DNA from: JABDIY01 sp963751955 | GTDB lineage: Bacteria > Actinomycetota > Acidimicrobiia > Acidimicrobiales > SZUA-35 | Direction of reading: 5' to 3' | NCBI GenBank assembly: GCA_963751955.1 | Contig: CAVVWM010000003.1 | Location: 124,001-188,000, forward strand | DNA length: 64,000 nt | In this document: piece by piece, positions 1 to 8,378 of the stretch | Layout: every line of letters starts with the position of its first letter | Numbering within the stretch: the stretch's first letter is position 1 | Made by a program: the position numbers and the translations under genes | The notes under the pieces: model-generated | The model's input: only the letters and a program-made list of their open reading frames with translations | Told to the model about the DNA's origin: nothing | Databases searched by the model: none

Positions 1-1257
1 AAAGCTCTCAACCAAATCGCTGTCAGTGCCGGCTCGTTCGATGATCTCAGCTAAGACTCCGCACGTCAGCCGGTTTGTTTCGGCAAGGCCGGACCCATCG
101 TCGATCGTTACCCCGGTGAGATCGATCCGTTGGAGCTCGAGGATCGATCGGATCTCTGCGACACCGGCTGGTATCGAACCGATTCCCCGTTCGTTGCGTC
201 CCAGATACTTGACCAGACTCTCGGCTCCGTAGTTGTTCGAGTACGAATTGATGTGAGTCACGATTTCCGACAGCGGGGGCGAGACCAGCCGGGCCATCAC
301 GGTCGCCTGAGTCGGGGCTGGCGACACTTCAGGAATGCCGGCCACCAGAACTCCTCGATCTGCGAGAAGTGATCGAAAGACTTGTACTGCGTTGAGAGCG
401 GGGTCAGGAGCGGCCGTCCTCCCCCTGAAACTTCCTGCGAACTCCTCGGGCCAGTCCGCAAACCCCTCGTTGACCGAAAGGGCTGACAGCGGACCCGACT
501 GGTGCGAAACGATGAGTCGCTCGGCCCACGGTCCGTAGCGCTCGGAATCGAAGAATGACTCGTCACCGACAATATTGCCGGTTATCTCGACCACCCCGGT
601 CGCCGCAAAAGAGTCTGCGAGGTCCTCGAGTCGAGAAAACGTACGCCCAGCCTGTTCGTCGCCGTACTGAGACCGCCAGGTCTGGGTGGAGAGAAAGGGG
701 TCGCCGCCTCCGATGAGGTAAACGTCACCAGCGATCACCCCGTTCTCCACCGGAGCAGTTGCTGCAACGTGGGTTTCAAAAGTGTGGAGTGGTCCGTATT
801 GACTCAGGGCCGCATAGGTTGTGAGAATTTTCTGGTTGCTGGCCGGCACGAGCGACAACAAGGCGTTCGTGGAATTCAGGAGCCGATCATCCTCGGTGAC
901 GATGAGACACGCGGCACTACCTGAGCCCAGCATGATCTTGTCGAGCTCAGGCTGGAGGGCCGCATCAGCCAATGGCTGTTGAAGCGTCTCAGGAACGCGA
1001 CGCGCTGACAGGATCGGTGTCTCGAGTGAGGAGCGATAGACGATCGCCGGACGCACGCCTTGGTCGATGGAGACGTTCTGGCTGTACCGCCACGAAAATA
1101 CTGAAAGCAGGCCCAGGAAGACCATGGGTAGGACCCCACGCCAGGGGACTTGCTGCAGGATAGAAGGCGGCGGCTGAGTAACACGTCGCTCGGACCGGCG
1201 GGCCGACGCGTCAGGAGATCCCGTTCGACGTTCGCTTCCATCGCGGCGCTCCTCCAT
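1..1257 (-). CDS. dacB: D-alanyl-D-alanine carboxypeptidase / endopeptidase (PBP4, DacB family), 3' end outside window
   Basis: Class C penicillin-binding protein that trims peptidoglycan peptides outside the membrane. Reading the minus strand from an ATG at 1257 gives an Arg-rich cytoplasmic start, one hydrophobic segment at about residues 40-57 (signal anchor), then a PBP4-type domain. The active-site SxxK is seen as S-N-Q-K near residues 140-143 (VPASNQK). The SxN motif is seen as S-N-N in the stretch HINSYSNNYGAESL. The KTG motif must lie beyond base 1, because the gene runs off the window edge. No good ribosome-binding site precedes 1257, so the exact start is uncertain. The next minus-strand gene (nitrobindin-like) is upstream and separately expressed. 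Confidence 0.88.
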   Translation of the reverse strand, partial: MEERRDGSERRTGSPDASARRSERRVTQPPPSILQQVPWRGVLPMVFLGLLSVFSWRYSQNVSIDQGVRPAIVYRSSLETPILSARRVPETLQQPLADAALQPELDKIMLGSGSAACLIVTEDDRLLNSTNALLSLVPASNQKILTTYAALSQYGPLHTFETHVAATAPVENGVIAGDVYLIGGGDPFLSTQTWRSQYGDEQAGRTFSRLEDLADSFAATGVVEITGNIVGDESFFDSERYGPWAERLIVSHQSGPLSALSVNEGFADWPEEFAGSFRGRTAAPDPALNAVQVFRSLLADRGVLVAGIPEVSPAPTQATVMARLVSPPLSEIVTHINSYSNNYGAESLVKYLGRNERGIGSIPAGVAEIRSILELQRIDLTGVTIDDGSGLAETNRLTCGVLAEIIERAGTDSDLVESF

Positions 1258-1346
1258 CGATTGCGAGGTTAGTTGAGGCTCAGCTATCGGTTGGGTCCAC
1301 CAATCGGACAAATCCCGTAGTCGTAAATTGGACCCAACATCGCGGA

Positions 1347-1523
1347 ATGGCCGCTGCGATGGATCTGAACGCCGTGAGCGACGTGGTGAACACCGCCTGG
1401 GGCCAGGAACTCGTAGACGAACTCGGCGAGTACATCACGATTCTTTGCCTCTCCCCCGCACTCGATCCGGACTGGGACACTTATCTCCGAACACGCTTGA
1501 GGGTGGCTGCCAGGTGGTGTTGA
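1347..1523 (+). CDS. possible small protein of 58 residues, unknown
   Basis: A short plus-strand frame from ATG 1347 to TGA 1521-1523, between two minus-strand genes and overlapping the last 43 bases of the nitrobindin-like gene tail to tail. The product begins MAAAMDLNAVSDVV and contains an acidic middle and a TYLRTRLRVAARW tail. The codons look coding-like (mostly G or C in third position), and the frame is open upstream of 1347, so an earlier non-ATG start is possible. I recognise no family. It could also be a chance frame in a GC-rich intergenic region. Confidence 0.3.
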   Translation: MAAAMDLNAVSDVVNTAWGQELVDELGEYITILCLSPALDPDWDTYLRTRLRVAARWC

Positions 1524-1957
1524 TGGGGTTGACCCACCGCTCCCATTTCGACCCGATAGGTCATCGTGTCCGCATCGACCACAATCGATCGGCTCACCGA
1601 GACGACCTCTTTGGCGGTGCGTGATGTGCCGACCAGGGTCGAATTGAGCGTCAGCGTCTGGCCTTGAATCGTTCCCTCCTGAACCTCAACAATTCCCGAT
1701 GGCTGGGCGATAACCAGTTCTACACGGCCGACGCCAGCGGGTCGAAAATATCCGATCTCGACGTGCAATGGAAGGTTGGTCTGGGCATCGCGCGTGCGCT
1801 GGCCGTAGGCGAGGAACGGCTTGCCCACGTGCTCAAAGGTCACTTCTTCAACGTAGGAAAACGACGTGATGGTGGGGTACTCCCCTGCACCCCCTCCCTT
1901 CCACGTGCCAACCAGGAACGCCAATGGTCGAAGGTCGGGATGCAGATCCGAGGTCAC
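1481..1957 (-). CDS. nitrobindin-like heme-binding beta-barrel protein (UPF0678 / THAP4-like family)
   Basis: A 158-residue cytosolic protein of the fatty-acid-binding-protein-like fold. The family signature GTWKGGG is at residues 17-23, preceded by LRPLAFLVG. Characterised family members bind ferric heme and react with nitric oxide or peroxynitrite; that role here is by family only. Near the C terminus is a His-containing stretch (GQPHQHHLAATLKR), where family members place a proximal heme His. It starts at GTG 1957. On the minus strand a TAGGCT hexamer (1964-1969) ends six bases before it with no Shine-Dalgarno sequence, so the mRNA is probably leaderless. Length is normal for the family. 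Confidence 0.85.
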   Translation of the reverse strand: MTSDLHPDLRPLAFLVGTWKGGGAGEYPTITSFSYVEEVTFEHVGKPFLAYGQRTRDAQTNLPLHVEIGYFRPAGVGRVELVIAQPSGIVEVQEGTIQGQTLTLNSTLVGTSRTAKEVVSVSRSIVVDADTMTYRVEMGAVGQPHQHHLAATLKRVRR

Positions 1958-2193
1958 GGCACCAGCCTAGGAAACGACTCAACCGATTTGGCAGAGCAGC
2001 TATCCGGTGGGCCCACGCTCGATGGCGTCGTCGGGCACAACCACTGCAATCCCGGAGGGCACCGCCACAATTGAGGTATCGCAGCGCCCACGGGGCGGTA
2101 GTCAACCTCTAGGTGGTCGATGATGTGCCGCTAGCTGACTTGTATGGCCGACACCAACACGCGCTGGGACCATCCAAAGTTGCGTAGTCGACA

Positions 2194-4317
2194 TCAGGAT
2201 TGCTGCTGCGCGTATCGCCAGAGTGCATCGAGCGCTGCGATCGCCCTACCCGCTGATGCATAACAGAGACGACCGGAGGACCGAACTGCGGCAGGCCCCG
2301 GATTGCCCGGATTCGAGAGACCCAACTCAGTCGCGACCAACACCGGTTTGCCCGATGCCTCCGATGCTTGAGCGGCCGCTGCACCAAACCGAGCATCTTG
2401 GCGCTCGTGATACTCCACGATCCGTTCGAGTCCGTGGTGAGGGAAGAACTGGCCCCGGCGGAACATCTCGGCCTGGTTGGCTTGAATCCCCATGCCCAAG
2501 TAGAGCAGTGCATCGACCGCGTCATGCTCTGCAACAAGATGAAGAAGCGTGGGGATCGTGTCCCGGGTCTCGCCTCCAGCGAGGTCGATCGGGTTCGACT
2601 TGCTCCATCGGGGCGGCAGATACTCGTCGATCGCCAACTTGAGGTCACGGGGTAACTCCAGCAGTTCCAGGCTGCTGTTCGCCACCGCATCGGCGGCCAC
2701 GACGCCCCAACCGCCGGCGGCTGTCACGATCGCCACCCGATTTCCTTTGGGCAGCGGTTGAGTAGCAAAAGTTGCGGCGAAATCGAATGCTTCCTCGGGG
2801 TCGGCTGCTCGGATGGCGCCAGCGGAGCGGAGGGCACCGTCGAATACTCTGTCGTTGCTGGCCAACGATCCCGTATGTGAGGCGGCCGCCTGCGCTCCTC
2901 CATCAGTCGCTCCACCTTTCACTACGACCACGGGCATTTGTGCCGAGATCCGGGTCAACCGATCGGCAAATCCACGGCCGTCAGCGAGTCCTTCGACATA
3001 GGCGAGACCCACGGTCGTCTCGGGGTCGGCGGCGTAGTAGTCGAGGTAGTCGATGACACCCAACATCGCAGCGTTGCCGGCGCTCACCGCACGAGACACC
3101 CCGACGCCGCTGGCGTTTGCGAGGTTCATGAACGACGAGACCAGGTTTCCGCTCTGGCTCGCGATACCTATCGATCCCGACGGCGGGTACGGAGCAACGA
3201 TCTGAGCGCACAGTTTGGCGGGTGTGCTCACTATTCCCTGCCCGTTGGGCCCAGCGATAACCATGCCCAGTTCGGTAGCGAGTTCGACCAATTCGGCCTG
3301 GAGTTCTTCACCCTCGTCGTGCGCCTCTGCGTAACCGGCAGATGTAATGAACGCTGCCTTCACCCCGCGGGCAGCGCATTGACGAAGAATGTCGGGGTTG
3401 GTGGCCGCCGGAGTGCAGAGGAACGCCAGATCGTAGTGCGCGTCGGCGGAGAGGTCAGCGACTGAGGTCACCGTTTGGATACCCAGAACCTTGGCCGAAT
3501 CCCGGTTCGTGGCTCCGATCGAACCGGCAAACCCGTTGGTCAGGATGTTGTGCAGGGCCACGAAACCGAACTTACCCGGATGGGTGGAAGCGCCGGCCAC
3601 GATCACGCCCCGTGGATCGAAAAGCGCAGAAAGGTCCATTCCACCCTTCTGATCGACGCCAGCCGAGATCATCGGCTGGTCACGAAGTTCAATCAGGGCA
3701 TCGACCGCAACTGGACGACCCTGGTCGATCAGCACCGGATTGAGGTCGATCGATACCACGTCATCCTCCATTGCAGCGTTCCCCAGCGCCATCAGTAGCT
3801 CGATGAGTGCATCCCGGTCTATGGCTGGCTCACCGCGGAAATCCGCCAGCAGCGCTGGAAGACCGAACGAATCGACCATCTCTCCTGCAGTTGTGGCTGT
3901 CAATGGAGCGAGCCGAATCTGTGCTTCCCCGATCGCTTCGGCCAAGACTCCGCCGACACCGAAGAGAACGCAGGGGCCGAACTGATCATCAACGGTCACC
4001 CCGGCAATGAACTCCCTGACCGTACTCAGCATCGGCGCGACGAGCACGCTCACCTCACCGTCTTCGGGCCGAGCCGCAGCAAGGAGCTCCTCGGCAGCAG
4101 AAGCGACGTCTTCGGCTGTTCGCAGACCGAGCCGGACCAAGCCTCGCTCGGTCTTGTGAGCGATGGAGTCGCCATTGAGCTTCGCTACGACAGGGAATCC
4201 GATCTCGGTGGCAGCAGCTGCTGCGGCCTCGGGGCTTGTCAGACTCCGCTCAGCTGGAAACGCCACTCCATGGGCCCCCAGGCGTCTCTTGGATTCCAGT
4301 TCCGAAAGCGTGGTCAT
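2194..4317 (-). CDS. acyl-CoA/acetate-CoA ligase (NDP-forming), fused beta-alpha subunits
   Basis: A 707-residue fusion that interconverts an acyl-CoA plus ADP and phosphate with the free acid, CoA and ATP. Residues about 1-215 form the ATP-grasp domain (FPVVAKLNGDSIAHKTERG; VLFGVGGVLAEAIGEA). Residues about 235-360 form a CoA-binding Rossmann domain beginning DPRGVIVAGAS. The rest is the succinyl-CoA-ligase-like region, with GIASQSGNLVSSFMNLA and SAGNAAMLGV. The order is beta before alpha, the reverse of the commoner alpha-beta fusions. It starts at ATG 4317, 92 bases from a divergent TetR gene that may regulate it. The acyl substrate cannot be told from sequence. Confidence 0.88.
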   Translation of the reverse strand: MTTLSELESKRRLGAHGVAFPAERSLTSPEAAAAAATEIGFPVVAKLNGDSIAHKTERGLVRLGLRTAEDVASAAEELLAAARPEDGEVSVLVAPMLSTVREFIAGVTVDDQFGPCVLFGVGGVLAEAIGEAQIRLAPLTATTAGEMVDSFGLPALLADFRGEPAIDRDALIELLMALGNAAMEDDVVSIDLNPVLIDQGRPVAVDALIELRDQPMISAGVDQKGGMDLSALFDPRGVIVAGASTHPGKFGFVALHNILTNGFAGSIGATNRDSAKVLGIQTVTSVADLSADAHYDLAFLCTPAATNPDILRQCAARGVKAAFITSAGYAEAHDEGEELQAELVELATELGMVIAGPNGQGIVSTPAKLCAQIVAPYPPSGSIGIASQSGNLVSSFMNLANASGVGVSRAVSAGNAAMLGVIDYLDYYAADPETTVGLAYVEGLADGRGFADRLTRISAQMPVVVVKGGATDGGAQAAASHTGSLASNDRVFDGALRSAGAIRAADPEEAFDFAATFATQPLPKGNRVAIVTAAGGWGVVAADAVANSSLELLELPRDLKLAIDEYLPPRWSKSNPIDLAGGETRDTIPTLLHLVAEHDAVDALLYLGMGIQANQAEMFRRGQFFPHHGLERIVEYHERQDARFGAAAAQASEASGKPVLVATELGLSNPGNPGPAAVRSSGRLCYASAGRAIAALDALWRYAQQQS

Positions 4318-4409
4318 CGTTAGAGCAAGCTACCGGGCAGGAAGGGCTGGGGCGAATGCTCGCCGTACAGCAGCCCGTGAGGGCCGGCACGACGTCTACC
4401 CTTATGCCG

Positions 4410-5015
4410 GTGGCAGGGCCTTCGACACGTGACCAGATTCTTGTTGAAGCTCGTCATTGTTTTGCGGCGCAAGGATTCGAAGGAACCTCACTCAATGACA
4501 TAGCCGCCGGTGTGGGTATCCGTCGACCCAGCCTGCTGCATCACTTCGATTCCAAGGAATCGATCTACCGCCAGATCCTCTCCGATTCTCTCGCCGACTG
4601 GGGTGATCAGATAGAGCGGTCGCGTGACCCTCACGCCGACGGCTGGGAGCTCGTGGACGCAATAGTTGCCACGAGCTTCAAGTTCTTTGTCGCCAATCCG
4701 GAGATCATCGTGATGGTCCGGAGAGAAGCCATGACAGACCAGAGTCCGCTGGGTTTTAACCTGGGGGTCGCTCTCCGCCCCTATTTTCGACGAGCCGTGA
4801 ACTTCTTCGAACGCCAGATGGACGCCGGCGTCTTCCGGCGTCACGACCCCGAAAACTTGGTTATCACCGGCTACGGGGCGCTGCTCACCTATTTCTCTGA
4901 CCATGCGATGCTGAAGGGTCTGGTCACCAAGGATCCGTTCTCGGAAGCGTCCCTGGAAGCTCGCTTCGACCATATGAAGAACTTCATACGGGCGGCGCTG
5001 GAACCGGTCGAGTAA
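4410..5015 (+). CDS. TetR/AcrR family transcriptional regulator
   Basis: One-component DNA-binding repressor. The N-terminal helix-turn-helix is clear: RDQILVEARHCFAAQGF, then TSLNDIAAGVGIRRPSLLHHFDSKE. The C-terminal ligand-binding half is about 140 residues. I chose GTG 4410 because the hexamer TACCCT (4397-4402) ends seven bases before it, the spacing seen at many leaderless starts in this window; ATG 4404 is the alternative. A long upstream open frame back to 4236 overlaps the divergent synthetase gene and looks non-coding. It faces away from the acyl-CoA synthetase, so that gene is a plausible target. The FIST gene follows two bases after the stop, suggesting co-transcription. Confidence 0.87.
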   Translation: MAGPSTRDQILVEARHCFAAQGFEGTSLNDIAAGVGIRRPSLLHHFDSKESIYRQILSDSLADWGDQIERSRDPHADGWELVDAIVATSFKFFVANPEIIVMVRREAMTDQSPLGFNLGVALRPYFRRAVNFFERQMDAGVFRRHDPENLVITGYGALLTYFSDHAMLKGLVTKDPFSEASLEARFDHMKNFIRAALEPVE

Positions 5016-5017
5016 CG

Positions 5018-6145
5018 ATGCGCAGTTTTGCAGCGGCCCATTCTGAACATCCGGTGACGATCGAGGCCGCAGCCGAGGTACTGGCCGAGCTCGGGGAACA
5101 AATGGAGGGAGACCCCGAACTTGCCGTCATCTTTGCTGCCGGGGAACACCGAAAGAGCCTGGCCGACCTCAGGCGAGGACTCATCGATCTGCTCGGCGTT
5201 CGGACCGTGCTGGGCGTGTCAGCCAGCGGCGTAGTCAGTGGAGGCCGAGAAGTTGAGTCCGGACCGGGACTCAGCGTGTGGTTGGGCGACACTGGGCCCG
5301 TTCAACCCGTGAGGCTGGAGGCCATTGATTCAGGTCGCACAATCCTCGGTCTCCCCGGCGATGTAGAGGACGGCTCGATACTCCTTCTTCTGGCCGATCC
5401 CTTCAGCTTTCCCGTTGAGAGGTTGCTCGAGGCGCTCGACAGCGAATCCACCGGGATCAAAGTGATCGGAGGCCTCGCTTCTGCGGGGCAGGCGCCGGGT
5501 GACAACGAGCTGTGCTTGAACCAAGCCCACCACACCGACGGTGCGGTGGGCGTCCTTTTGGCCCCAGGTCGTGCCCGTCCGGTCGTCAGCCAGGGTTGCC
5601 GGCCGATCGGCCAGCCCTGGGTGATAACCGAGGGCTCAGGTCAGATGATCAGGAAGCTCGGAGGGCTACCGGCGATCGAACGACTTCAGCCCGTCATCGA
5701 CTCACTGTCTCCCGAGGAACGCTCCCTTGCGGCAAAGGGCCTGCATATCGGCCTCGTCGCCAACGAACAAGTGGAGACATTCGAACAAGGTGACTTCCTG
5801 ATTCGCTCGTTGCTTGGTGTCGACCCCAGCTCCGGTGCGCTTGGCGTCGGCGACCGGATCAAGGTTGGCCAGATCGTCCAGTTTCATGTCCGGGACGCTG
5901 AGTCGGCCACTGCGAACATGCGTAGCCAACTCGGTACCGTGCCCCCACCGGTTCGGGGCTCGCTCTTGTTCACATGCACTGGGCGCGGTAGGAACATGTT
6001 CGCTGAGGAGCACCACGATGCGCAGCTCGTCACCGAAGTCTTTCGCGACACTGCCAACGCAGGGATGTTCTGCGCTGGTGAGATCGGGCCTGTCGGCAGC
6101 CGAAATGCGGTCCACGGCTTCACGGCCACCATGCTGCTCTTCTGA
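5018..6145 (+). CDS. FIST N- and C-domain protein (predicted small-ligand sensor)
   Basis: A 375-residue soluble protein with both FIST halves: FIST_N at about residues 20-215 (TVLGVSASGVVSGG; GIKVIGGLASAG; AVGVLLAPG) and FIST_C at about 220-360, ending in MFCAGEIGPVGSRNAVHGFTA. FIST domains are predicted sensory domains for small ligands such as amino acids. Here no kinase, GGDEF or other output domain is fused, and none is adjacent. The gene begins two bases after the TetR stop. The co-transcription with a regulator and the divergent acyl-CoA synthetase suggest a shared metabolic theme, which is inference. Confidence 0.85.
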   Translation: MRSFAAAHSEHPVTIEAAAEVLAELGEQMEGDPELAVIFAAGEHRKSLADLRRGLIDLLGVRTVLGVSASGVVSGGREVESGPGLSVWLGDTGPVQPVRLEAIDSGRTILGLPGDVEDGSILLLLADPFSFPVERLLEALDSESTGIKVIGGLASAGQAPGDNELCLNQAHHTDGAVGVLLAPGRARPVVSQGCRPIGQPWVITEGSGQMIRKLGGLPAIERLQPVIDSLSPEERSLAAKGLHIGLVANEQVETFEQGDFLIRSLLGVDPSSGALGVGDRIKVGQIVQFHVRDAESATANMRSQLGTVPPPVRGSLLFTCTGRGRNMFAEEHHDAQLVTEVFRDTANAGMFCAGEIGPVGSRNAVHGFTATMLLF

Positions 6146-6207
6146 TTACTCTCGCCTACGGGCCTTCATGTTCGTCTCCTCCCGAGGCTCGCCGATAGAA
6201 TCGTGGC

Positions 6208-6606
6208 GTGACCGTGCAACAGATCTCACTCGAGGAAGCCTGGGAGATTCTCTCAGAGGATCCCGACGCCGTACTGATCGATGTTCGCACTGTCGCCGAG
6301 TGGTCCTTTGTAGGAATCCCCGACCTCACCTCGCTCGGCAAGAACGTTCGAACCATAGAGTGGACCTCGTTTCCCGCCGGTCAGAAGAATCCGCAATTCC
6401 TCGAACAGGCGACCGAGGGGCTTGCGCTCGATCAGACCCTGCTCATGTTGTGTCGTTCGGGCGCAAGGTCCAACGCTGCTGCCGATGTTCTAAGTGCAAA
6501 AGGGTTTACCGCCATCAACATAGGATCAGGTTTTGAAGGCGATCTCGATCCGGACGGCCACCGGCACGGCGGGTGGAAGGACGAACTTCCGTGGCGTCAG
6601 AGCTGA
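6208..6606 (+). CDS. rhodanese-like domain protein
   Basis: A single-domain sulfurtransferase of 132 residues. It has AVLIDVRTVAEW near residues 19-30 and the active-site loop LLMLCRSGARSNAAA, whose Cys would carry the persulfide. The GTG start at 6208 lies six bases after TAGAAT (6196-6201), a leaderless arrangement. Its 3' end overlaps the start region of the downstream O-succinylhomoserine sulfhydrylase. This is a common pairing in actinobacteria and proteobacteria, so it may act in sulfur transfer linked to methionine synthesis. That functional link is inferred from adjacency. Confidence 0.9.
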   Translation: MTVQQISLEEAWEILSEDPDAVLIDVRTVAEWSFVGIPDLTSLGKNVRTIEWTSFPAGQKNPQFLEQATEGLALDQTLLMLCRSGARSNAAADVLSAKGFTAINIGSGFEGDLDPDGHRHGGWKDELPWRQS

Positions 6607-7793
6607 GCCACTGGGGCGAAGCGACTGCGCTGGTTCGAGGCGGCCTCAATCGGTCCCGCTTCGATGAGACATCCGAGGCCCTCTATCTGACATCGGGATA
6701 CGTCTACGGGTCGGCTGAAGAAGCCGAAGCCGCATTCAAGGGCGAGCACGACCGCTACATATACAGCCGCTACGGCAACCCCACGGTTTCGATGTTCCAG
6801 GATCGCCTTCGGATTCTGGAAGGCGCCGAGGCATGCATGGCCACTGCCAGCGGAATGGCTGCGGTTTACGCGGCGCTGGCCTCATCGGTCAGATCCGGCG
6901 ATCGCGTGGTCGCCTCTAGGGCGTTGTTCGGATCCTGCCACGTGATCCTCACCGAGATTCTGCCCCGAATGGGTGTCGAGACCCTGCTGGTCGACGGCGC
7001 GTCGATGGAAGAATGGGACCGGGCCCTTGCTCCTGGAGCACAAGCCGTCTTCCTCGAAACGCCGTCGAATCCGGGCCTGGAGATCATTGACGTTCCTGCT
7101 GTTTGTGAACGGGCTCGGGCTGCGGGTGCTTTGGTGATCGTCGACAACATCTTCGCTAGCCCCGTTTTGCAGAAGCCGCTCCAACTGGGGGCCGACGTTG
7201 TCGTCTATTCGGCCACCAAACACATCGACGGCCAGGGCCGCACCCTGGGTGGTGCTGTTCTGGGCAGCGAGGAGTTCGTGTCTACCACCCTCATGCCGTT
7301 CCTTCGCCATACCGGTCCAAGTCTCAGCCCGTTCAACGCGTGGGTGTTGGTGAAAGGCATGGAAACACTGTCGCTTCGTGTGAACGCCATGTGCACAAGC
7401 ACCGAAGCACTCGCAAGGTCGTTGGATGACCATCGGTCGCTGGTGTCGATGCGGTACCCAGGGCATGAGTCTCACCCTCAGTTCGATCTGGCCAAAAAGC
7501 AGATGAAAAGGGGCGGAACTGTCCTCACTTTCACCGTCAAAGGACGAGACGACCATGCGAAGCAGAATGCGTTCAAGGTCATGAACGCGCTTCAGTTGTG
7601 TGACATCTCGAACAACATCGGTGATGCCAAGACGCTGGTCACTCACCCAGCCACAACAACCCATCGACGACTATCTGTCGAGGCTCGTGCCGCCGTCGGC
7701 ATCACAGATGGCATGGTCCGCTTGTCTGTGGGCCTCGAGGATGTCGAGGATTTGCAGGCCGATCTCATTAATGCGCTCGACAGCCTCAACTAG
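6591..7793 (+). CDS. metZ: O-succinylhomoserine sulfhydrylase (PLP-dependent, MetZ)
   Basis: Cys/Met metabolism PLP enzyme that converts O-succinylhomoserine and sulfide to homocysteine in methionine synthesis. Family marks in order: YSRYGNPTVSMFQDRLRILEGAEACMA, the loop LETPSNPGLEIIDV, VIVDNIFASP, and the lysine that binds PLP in VVYSATKHIDGQGR. The C-terminal part has NIGDAKTLVTHPATTTHR and GLEDVEDLQADL. Length (about 400) is normal. I placed the start at GTG 6591, with a GGAAGG ten bases upstream; GTG 6573 is possible. Either start overlaps the rhodanese gene, indicating translational coupling. Cystathionine gamma-synthase is the main alternative but fits less well. Confidence 0.88.
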   Translation: MASELSHWGEATALVRGGLNRSRFDETSEALYLTSGYVYGSAEEAEAAFKGEHDRYIYSRYGNPTVSMFQDRLRILEGAEACMATASGMAAVYAALASSVRSGDRVVASRALFGSCHVILTEILPRMGVETLLVDGASMEEWDRALAPGAQAVFLETPSNPGLEIIDVPAVCERARAAGALVIVDNIFASPVLQKPLQLGADVVVYSATKHIDGQGRTLGGAVLGSEEFVSTTLMPFLRHTGPSLSPFNAWVLVKGMETLSLRVNAMCTSTEALARSLDDHRSLVSMRYPGHESHPQFDLAKKQMKRGGTVLTFTVKGRDDHAKQNAFKVMNALQLCDISNNIGDAKTLVTHPATTTHRRLSVEARAAVGITDGMVRLSVGLEDVEDLQADLINALDSLN

Positions 7794-7930
7794 AACCTAG
7801 ATCCATATCGTTCCGTTCATGAGCCACGCAAATCAAAGCCAGATTCATTTTTTCCGACGCGTCGATCTCCAGATCCGACCGCGACAATCGGATCGGCCTG
7901 GCACCTTCTGAACCTCAGGAGTGCCTGACA

Positions 7931-8323
7931 ATGGAGATCGTCGCCGCCGTCTTCGCCGATGACATCCAGCTTCGACCCGTGCCAGGACCCGCTACCCAAA
8001 TCGACCTGACCGGCATCCAGTTCTCGGCACCTGCACCCGGACCGCTGCCAGTCACTGTAGGCCCACATCTCATGGTGCTGGTTTGGTGCCCGCCCGATCA
8101 CGGCGGATTCGGAGCTCTGGAGGTTCTCTTCATCAGGGATGGGGAAGAGGAACCAGTGGCCCGCAATGCTCAACCCCTGCAAATTGAGCCGGGCAAGTTC
8201 AACTACCGACTCGTTCGGGCTGAAATCCCCTTTACTGAATACGGGACGGTTGTAGCCCAGTGCCGCATCGATGGAGGCCCAGTGACACGGGTTCCGTACA
8301 CGCTGTTGCCGGCGCCGCAATAG
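7931..8323 (+). CDS. conserved hypothetical protein, all-beta, 130 residues
   Basis: No family recognised with certainty. The protein begins MEIVAAVFADDIQLRP and is rich in predicted beta strands and Pro/Gly turns (PLPVTVGPHLMVLVW; EFPFTEYG-like PFTEYGTVVAQCRIDG). No signal peptide or membrane segment is seen. It resembles small actinobacterial proteins with a beta-sandwich-like pattern (DUF6941-type), but I cannot confirm that by eye. It sits alone between metZ and the transketolase, with short non-coding flanks (7794-7930 and 8324-8378). Confidence 0.6.
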   Translation: MEIVAAVFADDIQLRPVPGPATQIDLTGIQFSAPAPGPLPVTVGPHLMVLVWCPPDHGGFGALEVLFIRDGEEEPVARNAQPLQIEPGKFNYRLVRAEIPFTEYGTVVAQCRIDGGPVTRVPYTLLPAPQ

Positions 8324-8378
8324 ACACGACGTCGCCGGTGCATCATCGGCAGCAGGTGGGTCGGTATACCCTTACGGC

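Noticed and set aside
2109..2690. Minus-strand frame of 193 codons overlapping the acyl-CoA synthetase gene
   Set aside because: It is in another frame of a well-conserved enzyme and has a low-complexity composition.
7794..7930. Regulatory RNA between metZ and the 130-residue gene
   Set aside because: No stem-loop or known riboswitch pattern stands out in this short gap.
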